Part shown: positions 18,324 to 25,524 of the stretch, piece after piece
Numbering within the stretch: position 1 is the stretch's first letter
Layout: each line of letters starts with the position of its first letter
Notes under the pieces: generated by a model
Database searches by the model: none
What the model was told of the DNA's origin: nothing
What the model saw: only the letters and a program-made list of their open reading frames with translations
Program-made: the position numbers and the translations under genes
Assembly (NCBI RefSeq): GCF_030409215.1
Contig: NZ_JAUFPL010000017.1
Location: 191,138 to 255,137 of the forward strand
From: Halomonas ramblicola
GTDB lineage: Bacteria > Pseudomonadota > Gammaproteobacteria > Pseudomonadales > Halomonadaceae
Reading direction: 5' to 3'
DNA: 64,000 nt

Positions 18324-18409
18324 AGCCGAAGAGGAGGTCCTACGCCAGGGATGGCGTCGGTAGCGCCCAAGGAGGGGTTCACAGCGCCTCCTCGCAGGCT
18401 TGTCGCCGG
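18310..18409 (+). repeat. Structured 100-bp intergenic repeat, copy B
   Basis: Second copy of the element at 6321-6420, in opposite orientation. Terminal arms CCGGGGACAAGCC and GGCTTGTCGCCGG pair, extended by GAGGAGG/CCTCCTC; the inner hairpin is ACGCCA-GGGA-TGGCGT. It occupies most of the 343-bp gene-free gap between aacS and the acyltransferase gene. The rest of that gap (18410-18559) holds an inverted copy of CTGCGATAGCCCT but no gene. Confidence 0.8.
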
Positions 18410-18559
18410 ATCAGCCCCGAGCGATGGAAGCTATCTGCGATAGCCCTGATACGAGGGAGGAAGCGCTGGGCAGCCCAAGCGGCATGCAGTAGCATGAGTC
18501 GGCCCGCATCCGCGGGTAGGGGCGGACTCATACCATCAGGGGCGCATGAAGGAGGGTGC

Positions 18560-19429
18560 ATGCCGTTGCTCAAGGGGATCGTCAGCATCCTGCTGCTCAG
18601 CCTGACCACCCTGCTGTGGGGGATCCCCCTGGTGCTGTTGACCCTGGTCAAGATCGTCACCCCCGGGCGGCGACTGCGTCGGCTGGTGCTGGGCGGCCTC
18701 AACGCCGTGGCCCTGAACTGGGTAGGCAGCAACCTCTGGTGGATGCGCCGCTGGCTGCGCCCGCGGCTCGACATCCGGCTTCCCGAGGGCCTGTCTGCCG
18801 ATCGCTGGTGGCTGGTGCTCGCCAACCATCGCAGCTGGACCGACATCTTCCTGCTGTTCCTGGCCCTGCATCGGCGGATTCCCATGCCCCACTTCTTCGT
18901 CAAGCGCCAGCTGATCTGGGTACCCATCGTCGGGCTCGCCTTCTGGGCCATGGAGTTCCCCATGTTGCGGCGCCTGACCCGCGAGCAGCGCGAGCGCCAT
19001 CCGCAACTGGCCCGCCGCGACCGGGAGGCCACCGAGCGCATGTGCCGCCACGCCCGGGAGCGCCCCATCGCCATCTACAACTTCGTCGAGGGCACCCGCT
19101 TCACCCCGGCCAAGCATGCCGCCCAGGCCTCCCCCTACCGCCACCTGCTGCGCCCACGCGCCGGCGGCATCGCCCAGGTGGTCGGCCTGCTCGGCAGCCG
19201 CCTCGACGGCATCCTCGACGTCACCCTCTACTACGACGTCCCCTCCCCCAGCTTCTGGCGCTTCCTGAGTGGCCGCGAGGGCACCATGCACCTGGAGGCG
19301 CGCCGCCTGCCGGTGCCGGCCTGGATGCTCGAGGGCGACTATCACGATGACGACGACTACAAGGAACGCTTCCACTCATGGCTGAACGCCCTGTGGCAGG
19401 AAAAGGACGCCTACCTCTCGCGCTACTGA
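18560..19429 (+). CDS. YihG-like lysophospholipid acyltransferase
   Basis: A 289-residue membrane-associated acyltransferase of the PlsC fold. An N-terminal hydrophobic segment precedes the catalytic NHRSWTDIF (NHx4D) motif and the substrate motif FVEGTRFT. FVKRQLIWVPIVGLAFWAME is typical of the YihG/YihU-type 1-acylglycerol-3-phosphate acyltransferases that set the acyl composition of phospholipids. The start was chosen for its strong AAGGAGG site. Its 3' end overlaps the next gene by 52 nt in another frame. Confidence 0.87.
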   Translation: MPLLKGIVSILLLSLTTLLWGIPLVLLTLVKIVTPGRRLRRLVLGGLNAVALNWVGSNLWWMRRWLRPRLDIRLPEGLSADRWWLVLANHRSWTDIFLLFLALHRRIPMPHFFVKRQLIWVPIVGLAFWAMEFPMLRRLTREQRERHPQLARRDREATERMCRHARERPIAIYNFVEGTRFTPAKHAAQASPYRHLLRPRAGGIAQVVGLLGSRLDGILDVTLYYDVPSPSFWRFLSGREGTMHLEARRLPVPAWMLEGDYHDDDDYKERFHSWLNALWQEKDAYLSRY

Positions 19430-20310
19430 TCCTGGTGTCGCTGCTCGTCACCGGCTGTGCCTCCCGCTCCGGCGGGGAAACCGAACGCGACACGGCCGCC
19501 GCGGGCGGCGGCTGGGTCGTCGTGCAACGCGGCGACACCCTGGGGCGGATCGCCCGACGCGGCGGCATTCCCCTGGAACGCCTGCAGCGCTTCAACCCCG
19601 GCGTCGACCCCCGGGGCCTGGCCGTGGGTCAGCGCCTGCTGATGCCCAGCCAGCGCGAACGCGCACCCTCCGGCGGTCCCTATCGCTACCAGGTGCGGCC
19701 GGGCGATACCTACTCGAGCATCGCCCGGCGCTTCGCGACCCGCCCGGCACGCATCCAGGCCGCCAATCCCGGTATCGAACCCACGCAACTGCGAGTCGGC
19801 CAGCTGATCGGCGTGCCGCTGGCCGGCGTGAATGCCTCGGCCAGCGGTGCAAGCGCCTCGTCGAGCCCTCCCGCAAGCCCCGCGCCTCCGGACGGCTCGG
19901 GCGCCAGCCGCCCCGATCCGGGCGACCCGCCCGCCTCGGCCCGGGGCTGGTCCTGGCCCCTGGAGGACTACCGCGTGGTACGCGCCTACGGCACCGATGG
20001 CCGCGGCACCCTGCAGCCCATGCTGCTGGCCACCGACGCCGGGGCCCGCGCCCGGGCGGTGGCCGACGGCGAGGTGCGCTTCGCCGGCAGCATGCGCCAA
20101 CTGGGGCGGGTGGTCATCGTGCACCACGCCGACAACCTGCAGAGCGTCTACGCCCTGTGCGACGGCCTGGTGGTGAAGGACGGCGAGCGCGTCGCCCGCG
20201 GCACACCGCTGTGCGAGGTGGGCTACAGCAACGCCACCGAGCGCCACGACCTGCTCTTCGACCTGCGCCGGGGCGGCAAGCCGCTCGACCCCAGGCGCGT
20301 GCTGCGCTGA
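19378..20310 (+). CDS. NlpD/EnvC-like lipoprotein: two LysM domains and a degenerate LytM domain
   Basis: A 310-residue predicted outer-membrane lipoprotein. The signal peptide ends in lipobox LVTGC with the lipidated C27. Two LysM peptidoglycan-binding repeats lie at about 46-90 and 102-148, then a Ser/Pro-rich linker and a C-terminal M23/LytM domain. The zinc ligands of active LytM enzymes are missing (QPMLLATDAG in place of the first His motif, RHDLLFDLR in place of HLHFE). It therefore more likely activates an amidase, as NlpD and EnvC do, than cleaves peptidoglycan itself. It starts inside the preceding acyltransferase gene. Confidence 0.82.
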   Translation: MAERPVAGKGRLPLALLILVSLLVTGCASRSGGETERDTAAAGGGWVVVQRGDTLGRIARRGGIPLERLQRFNPGVDPRGLAVGQRLLMPSQRERAPSGGPYRYQVRPGDTYSSIARRFATRPARIQAANPGIEPTQLRVGQLIGVPLAGVNASASGASASSSPPASPAPPDGSGASRPDPGDPPASARGWSWPLEDYRVVRAYGTDGRGTLQPMLLATDAGARARAVADGEVRFAGSMRQLGRVVIVHHADNLQSVYALCDGLVVKDGERVARGTPLCEVGYSNATERHDLLFDLRRGGKPLDPRRVLR

Positions 20311-20407
20311 GGCCGCCGCTGACATCGTCCCTTAACGACGGTGTCGTCGGACTGTCATGCCGTGTCGGCATCCTCGTGTCTGGAAAGGGGCCACCGACGA
20401 GGACGTC

Positions 20408-21562
20408 ATGCGCATCTGTCTGGTCAGCGAGACCTGGGCGCCGGAGATCAACGGCGTCGCCCACACCCTGGGGCACCTGAGCCGGGAACTCGAACCCCGG
20501 GGGCACCGCCTGCAACTGGTGCGTCCGCGTCCCAGCGGCGGTGGACACAGCCCGGGCGTCGAGGCCGAACTGCAGGTCCCGGGCTTCTCCATGCCGGGGT
20601 ATCGAGAGGTCCGGCTGGGCCTGCCCGCCGGTCGCGCCATCCGCCAGCTGTGGCGGCGCCAGCGTCCGGACGTGGTCTACCTGGCCACCCAGGGGCCGCT
20701 GGGCTGGTCGGCCCTGGGCGCGGCGCGGCGCCTGGCGATCCCGGTGGTGGCCGGCTGGCACACCAACTTCGACCACTACTGTCGCGACTACGGCGTGGCC
20801 TGGCTGGCCGCGCTGGTCACGCGGCGCCTGCGCACCTTCCACAACCGCTGCACGACCACCCTGGTGCCCACCCATGCCCAGGCCCGGGCGCTCGCCGGGC
20901 ACGGCTTCGCCAATCTGCGCCTGATGGCCCGCGGCATCGACGGCGAACGTTTCGCGCCGCGCCATCGCGACGCCACCCTGCGCCGCGACTGGGGCGCCGA
21001 CGACCATACCCCGGTGGCGCTCTACGTGGGTCGCCTGGCCCCGGAGAAGAACCTCGACCTGCTGCGCGACACCTGCCTGGCCATGCAGGCGTCGCGACCC
21101 GACATGCGCATCGTGATCGTCGGCGACGGCCCGGGTCGGCGCCAGCTGGAACGCAGCCTGCCCGACGCGCGCTTCACCGGCTTCATCTCCCCGGACGCGC
21201 TGGCGCGCCACTACGCCAGTGCCGAACTCTTCCTCTTCCCCTCGGTATCGGAGACCTGGGGCAACGTGGTGCTCGAGGCCATGGCCAGCGGCCTCGGGGT
21301 GGTGGCCTTCCGCCACGCCGCCGGCGCCGAGCTGATCGACCATGATCGCACGGGGCTCGCCCTCGCCGTGGGCGACGCGGCCGGCTTCCGCGAGGCGGCG
21401 GTCACCCTCTGCCAGCAGCCCGCCCGCTATGCTCGGCTGGGCCGCGCCGCCCGCGAGCGCGCCCTGCGCTACACCTGGCCGGCCATCGCCGATGACTTCC
21501 TGTCCGCCCTGACCCACGCCCGGGAGGCCTACCATGAAGCCACGCGCCCCTGCCGTGTTTGA
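20408..21562 (+). CDS. GT4-family glycosyltransferase
   Basis: A 384-residue GT-B glycosyltransferase. The N-terminal half has MRICLVSETWAPEINGVAHT and GWHTNFDHYCRDYG. The C-terminal half has the GT4 donor site VGRLAPEKNLDLL, VGDGPGRRQLE and the E-x7-E-type motif FPSVSETWGNVVLEAMASG. Similar enzymes attach sugars (often mannose or glucose) to lipid acceptors at the inner membrane. The next gene, a PAP2 phosphatase, overlaps by 29 nt, suggesting a joint role in a glycolipid or lipid-carrier pathway; acceptor unknown. Confidence 0.85.
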   Translation: MRICLVSETWAPEINGVAHTLGHLSRELEPRGHRLQLVRPRPSGGGHSPGVEAELQVPGFSMPGYREVRLGLPAGRAIRQLWRRQRPDVVYLATQGPLGWSALGAARRLAIPVVAGWHTNFDHYCRDYGVAWLAALVTRRLRTFHNRCTTTLVPTHAQARALAGHGFANLRLMARGIDGERFAPRHRDATLRRDWGADDHTPVALYVGRLAPEKNLDLLRDTCLAMQASRPDMRIVIVGDGPGRRQLERSLPDARFTGFISPDALARHYASAELFLFPSVSETWGNVVLEAMASGLGVVAFRHAAGAELIDHDRTGLALAVGDAAGFREAAVTLCQQPARYARLGRAARERALRYTWPAIADDFLSALTHAREAYHEATRPCRV

Positions 21563-22076
21563 CCGCCTGGACCTGCTGGAATGGCAGCTCTGCCGTCGCA
21601 TCGGCCGCTACAACCTCTACCGGCCCTGGCTGGCCATCCTGCGCCTGGCCAGCCGGCTCGGCGACTGGCCGGTCTGGGTGCTGCTGATCGCCTGCCAGCC
21701 GTTGCTGCACGGCCCGGCGGGCTGGCCGCGGCTGCTGCAGTATGCCCTGACCGCCCTGCTGGCCATCGTTGTCTATCGGCTGGTCAAGACTCGCCTGTGC
21801 CGCGAGCGCCCCTTCATCACCTTCGTCGGCAACGTCGATTGCCGGGAACCCGCGCGCGACCGCTACAGCTTCCCCAGCGGCCACACCATGCACGCCGTGA
21901 TGTTCTGCGTACTCGCAACGGCCCACTCGCCCTGGCTGCTGCCGCTGCTGGTGCCCCTCTCCTTGCTGATCGCCGTCTCGCGGGTCGCCCTGGGCCTGCA
22001 CTACCTGAGCGACGTCCTGGCCGGGGCCGTGATCGGACTGGGGTTCGCCCACGCCAGCCTGGCGCTGGCCGGCTGA
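21534..22076 (+). CDS. PAP2-family membrane phosphatase
   Basis: A 180-residue integral membrane protein with the complete type 2 phosphatidic acid phosphatase signature: KTRLCRERP at 85-93, PSGH at 114-117, and SRVALGLHYLSD at 149-160. The active-site histidine faces the periplasm in characterised members, which dephosphorylate lipid phosphates or undecaprenyl diphosphate. It overlaps the glycosyltransferase gene and may act on the same lipid. Confidence 0.88.
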   Translation: MKPRAPAVFDRLDLLEWQLCRRIGRYNLYRPWLAILRLASRLGDWPVWVLLIACQPLLHGPAGWPRLLQYALTALLAIVVYRLVKTRLCRERPFITFVGNVDCREPARDRYSFPSGHTMHAVMFCVLATAHSPWLLPLLVPLSLLIAVSRVALGLHYLSDVLAGAVIGLGFAHASLALAG

Positions 22077-22101
22077 GCCGGGGCCTGGCATCCTGGCCGG
22101 G

Positions 22102-22701
22102 ATGACCACGCCACTGCTCGACGACCCGCCCCTGTGGCTCGCGACGCCCCTGCTGGGCGAGCCCCATGCCCGCCGCCTGCTCGAACGGCTCGACGCCGAA
22201 CTCGACTGGCGGCGCCCCCGCCTGCGGCTGTACGGGCGCGAGCACCCCGTTCCCCGAAGCCAGGTATGGATGGGCGACCCCGAGGCCCGCTATCGCTACT
22301 CGGGACAGGCCTTCGTTCCCGAGCCCTGGCATCCGGCGGTGCGCGACCTGCGGGATGCGGTGACGGCTCGCCTGGAGGCAGCGGGGCAGCCGGGCCGCTT
22401 CAACGGCGTGCTGCTCAATCGCTACGCCGACGGCCGCGAGCGCATGGGCTGGCACAGCGACGACGAGCCGGAGCTGGGGCCCGACCCGCTGATCGCCAGC
22501 GTCTCCCTCGGCGCCGAGCGCCCGCTACGCTTCCGCTGGAAGGATGGCCAGGCCGAGCCGTTCAATGTCTGGCTGCCCCACGACAGCCTGCTGGTGATGG
22601 GGCCGGGGACCCAGCGCCGCCTCCAGCATGCCCTGCTGCCGCGCCGCCTGCCGGGGCTGCGCATCAGCCTCACCTTCCGCCTGGTGCTGGCGTCACGCTG
22701 A
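22102..22701 (+). CDS. AlkB-like 2-oxoglutarate/Fe(II) dioxygenase
   Basis: A 199-residue protein of the AlkB fold. The iron triad is H118 and D120 in GWHSDDE plus H176 in LQHALLPR; the 2-oxoglutarate arginines lie in RISLTFR, and NRY (106-108) is the nucleotide-recognition element. This pattern is closest to the ALKBH2/3-like bacterial group that demethylates alkylated DNA or RNA bases. It has no adjacent ada gene. It follows the PAP2 gene by 25 bp and may share its transcript. Confidence 0.85.
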   Translation: MTTPLLDDPPLWLATPLLGEPHARRLLERLDAELDWRRPRLRLYGREHPVPRSQVWMGDPEARYRYSGQAFVPEPWHPAVRDLRDAVTARLEAAGQPGRFNGVLLNRYADGRERMGWHSDDEPELGPDPLIASVSLGAERPLRFRWKDGQAEPFNVWLPHDSLLVMGPGTQRRLQHALLPRRLPGLRISLTFRLVLASR

Positions 22702-22850
22702 GCGCATCGCCTCGCAGGCAGGTGGCGCCCGCCGCCCCCGAGCACGGGCCACGTCGATGCTTCCAGGCCCCCGGCCTCCAGGGCCATCGGGGACTCCTCG
22801 CCGATACTTGCGGGCACCGCCAGGCTGTGCCATACCTGTTACGGAAGGGA

Positions 22851-22864
22851 TTTATCATGATAAA
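22851..22864. promoter_or_regulatory. Perfect 14-bp palindrome upstream of the peptide ABC transporter
   Basis: TTTATCATGATAAA is an exact palindrome in otherwise GC-rich DNA, 66 bp upstream of the substrate-binding protein start. Its position suits an operator or promoter-spanning site. The rest of the 228-bp gap from 22702 shows no gene. Confidence 0.4.
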
Positions 22865-22929
22865 TAACGACGCAGTCTCCTAGCCGCCCTCGCCGACGAA
22901 TGACAACTCCACGAGCCCAAAGGAGAGGC

Positions 22930-24510
22930 ATGATGACTTCACCCTATACCCAGGCCCGCCGGTGGCTGCTGCCCACCCTGGCCGGCGCGGCCCTGGGGGC
23001 CGCCGGCACGCTCCACGCCCAGACACCCCCCGAGGTACTGGTGGTCGGCCAGATCGCCGAGCCCAAGGCCCTCGACCCCGCCCAGGTCACCGCGGTCAAC
23101 GATTTCCGCATCATGATGAACCTCTACGACGGCCTGGTGCGCTACACCGACGGCAGCCTCGAGGTGGAACCCGCCCTGGCCAGCGACTGGACCATCAGCG
23201 ACGACGGCACCGTCTACACCTTCACCCTGCGCGACGACGTCAGCTTCCACGACGGCAGCGCCTTCGACGCCGAGGCGGTGGTGTTCAACTTCGAGCGCAT
23301 GCTCGACGAGGCGCATCCCTACCATGACACCGGCCCCTTCCCGCTGGCCTTCTTCTTCGACGCCATCGAGGAAGTCGAGGCCACCGGCGAGCACGAGGTG
23401 ACCTTCACGCTCGAGGAGCCCTATGCGCCCTTCCTCTCCAACCTCGCCTACCCCACCGGGCTGATCGTCTCGCCGGCCGCGGTGGAGGAACACGGCGAGG
23501 AGATCGGTCGCCACCCCTCCGGCACCGGCCCCTTCCGGTTCGAGGAGTGGGAGAGCAACCGCCGCGTGGTGGTGACCCGCAACCCCGACTACTGGGACGG
23601 GGCCCCCGAACTCGAGGCCGTGGTCTTTCGCCCGATCACCGATGCCAACACCCGGGTCTCGGAGATGCTCGCCGGGGGCATCGACCTGATGGTCGAGGTG
23701 CCACCCGACAACGTCGCGATGTTCGCCGAGGATCCCATGTTCGAGGTCCACGAGCAGGCCGGACCTCATCTGTGGTTCCTGATCCTCAACATGCGCGAAG
23801 GCCCCTTCACCGACCCACGCATGCGCCAGGCGATCAACTACGCCATCGACAAGCAGGCGCTGGTCGAGGACGTCCTGCAGGGCACCGCCGAGGTCGCCGC
23901 CGGCCCCATTCCACCGGCCTTCGAATGGGCCTACAACGCGGAGCTGGAGCCCTATCCCCACGCCCCGGAGCGGGCCCGCGAGCTGATCGCCGAGGCCGGC
24001 CACGAAGGCGCCGAATTGACCTTCTACGTCACCGATGGCGGCTCCGGGATGCTCGACCCCATCCCCATGGGGGCCGCCATCCAGGCCGACCTGGCCGAGG
24101 TCGGCCTGGACGTGTCGATCGAGACCTACGAATGGAACACCTTCCTCGACCGGGTGAACCCGGGACTCGAGGGCAAGGCCGACATGGCCCAGATGGCGTG
24201 GATGACCAATGATCCGGACACCCTGCCCTTCCTGGCGCTGCGCACCGACGCCATGCCCGATCAGGGCGGCTTCAACTCCGGCTACTACAGCAATGCCGAG
24301 GTCGACGAACTCCTCGAGCAGGCCCGACGCAGCACGGACCAGGCGGAGCGTGCCGAGCTCTACCGGCGCATGCAGGTCATCGTCCACGAGGAGGCGCCCT
24401 GGGCCTTCGTCGCCAACTGGAAGCAGAACGCCGTGACGACCGCCGATGTGGAAGGCTTCCGCCTGCAGCCCTCCTTCTTCCTGCTCCTGCACGACGTCGC
24501 CAAGCGCTGA
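22930..24510 (+). CDS. ABC transporter periplasmic substrate-binding protein, peptide/nickel family
   Basis: A 526-residue family-5 extracellular solute-binding protein (DppA/OppA type) with a signal peptide ending near AAGTLHA-QTPPEV. The family signature falls in EPALASDWTISDDGTVYTF and the lid region in GTGPFRFEEW. Two adjacent ATGs follow AAAGGAGAGGC; the first is used here. It heads a four-gene transporter operon. Substrate may be di- or oligopeptides; nickel or glutathione cannot be excluded. Confidence 0.92.
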   Translation: MMTSPYTQARRWLLPTLAGAALGAAGTLHAQTPPEVLVVGQIAEPKALDPAQVTAVNDFRIMMNLYDGLVRYTDGSLEVEPALASDWTISDDGTVYTFTLRDDVSFHDGSAFDAEAVVFNFERMLDEAHPYHDTGPFPLAFFFDAIEEVEATGEHEVTFTLEEPYAPFLSNLAYPTGLIVSPAAVEEHGEEIGRHPSGTGPFRFEEWESNRRVVVTRNPDYWDGAPELEAVVFRPITDANTRVSEMLAGGIDLMVEVPPDNVAMFAEDPMFEVHEQAGPHLWFLILNMREGPFTDPRMRQAINYAIDKQALVEDVLQGTAEVAAGPIPPAFEWAYNAELEPYPHAPERARELIAEAGHEGAELTFYVTDGGSGMLDPIPMGAAIQADLAEVGLDVSIETYEWNTFLDRVNPGLEGKADMAQMAWMTNDPDTLPFLALRTDAMPDQGGFNSGYYSNAEVDELLEQARRSTDQAERAELYRRMQVIVHEEAPWAFVANWKQNAVTTADVEGFRLQPSFFLLLHDVAKR

Positions 24511-24576
24511 TCCCGGGCCCGGGGAGGGCGATTCGCCTTCCCCGGCATCGTCCCGTCCGCCGCCGGAGCCGCCGTC

Positions 24577-25524
24577 ATGACCCGCTATGCCCTGCGTCGC
24601 CTGCTGATGACCATCCCGGTGCTGCTTGGCCTGTCGGTCATCGTCTTCCTGATCATGTCGCTGATTCCCGGCGACCCGGCCCAGGCGATCCTGGGCTCCT
24701 ACGCCACGCCCGAGAATCTCGAGCGGCTGCGGGCCGACCTGGGACTCGACCTGCCACTGCCCCAGCAGTACCTGGTCTGGCTGGGCAACATCCTGCAGGG
24801 GGACCTCGGCCGCTCCTTCACCCTCAACCGTCCGGTGCTCGACGAGGTACTGGAGCGCTTCGGGGCGACCCTGATCCTCGCCGGCACCTCCCTGGTGCTC
24901 TGCGTCCTGGTCGGGGTCGCCGCCGGCATCGTCTCGGCGGTGCGCCAGTACGGCTGGTCGGATCGTTTGATCACCCTGCTGGTGCTGATCGGCATCTCGG
25001 TGCCGGCCTTCTGGCTGGGCATGCTGATGATCATGACCTTCGCGGTGGGCCTGCGCTGGTTCCCGGCCAGCGGCATGACGGCGGCCTATGGCGGTGGCGG
25101 CTGGCTCGACATCCTCCACCACCTGGTGCTGCCGGCCATCGCCCTGGCGGTGGTGGCCGCGGGGGTCATCGCGCGCCTGACACGCTCCAACATGCTCGAG
25201 GTGCTGCGCCAGGACTACATCCGCACCGCCCGGGCCAAGGGCCTCGACGAGGGGCGGGTGGTGCTGCGCCACGCCTTCAAGGTCGCCCTGGTCAACCTCA
25301 TCCCGGTGATCGGCGTCCAGGCCGGCTTCGTCATCGGCGGCGCCGTCTACATCGAGACCGTGTTCCAGTGGCCCGGTATCGGCCGCATGCTGGTCAACGC
25401 CATCTCGACCCGCGACATCCTGCTGGTCCAGGGCGGCGTGCTGGTCGTCGCCGCCAGCTACGTGTTCTTCAACCTCTGCGCCGACCTGCTCCAGCACTGG
25501 CTCGACCCGAGGATCAAGGCATGA
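24577..25524 (+). CDS. Peptide-type ABC transporter permease (DppB-like)
   Basis: A 315-residue inner-membrane permease with about six membrane segments. It has the DppB/OppB start RYALRRLLMTIPVLLGLSVI and the cytoplasmic EAA loop (YIRTARAKGLDEGRVVLRHA) that docks the ATPase. Its stop overlaps the next start as ATGA, the usual sign of translational coupling. Confidence 0.93.
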   Translation: MTRYALRRLLMTIPVLLGLSVIVFLIMSLIPGDPAQAILGSYATPENLERLRADLGLDLPLPQQYLVWLGNILQGDLGRSFTLNRPVLDEVLERFGATLILAGTSLVLCVLVGVAAGIVSAVRQYGWSDRLITLLVLIGISVPAFWLGMLMIMTFAVGLRWFPASGMTAAYGGGGWLDILHHLVLPAIALAVVAAGVIARLTRSNMLEVLRQDYIRTARAKGLDEGRVVLRHAFKVALVNLIPVIGVQAGFVIGGAVYIETVFQWPGIGRMLVNAISTRDILLVQGGVLVVAASYVFFNLCADLLQHWLDPRIKA

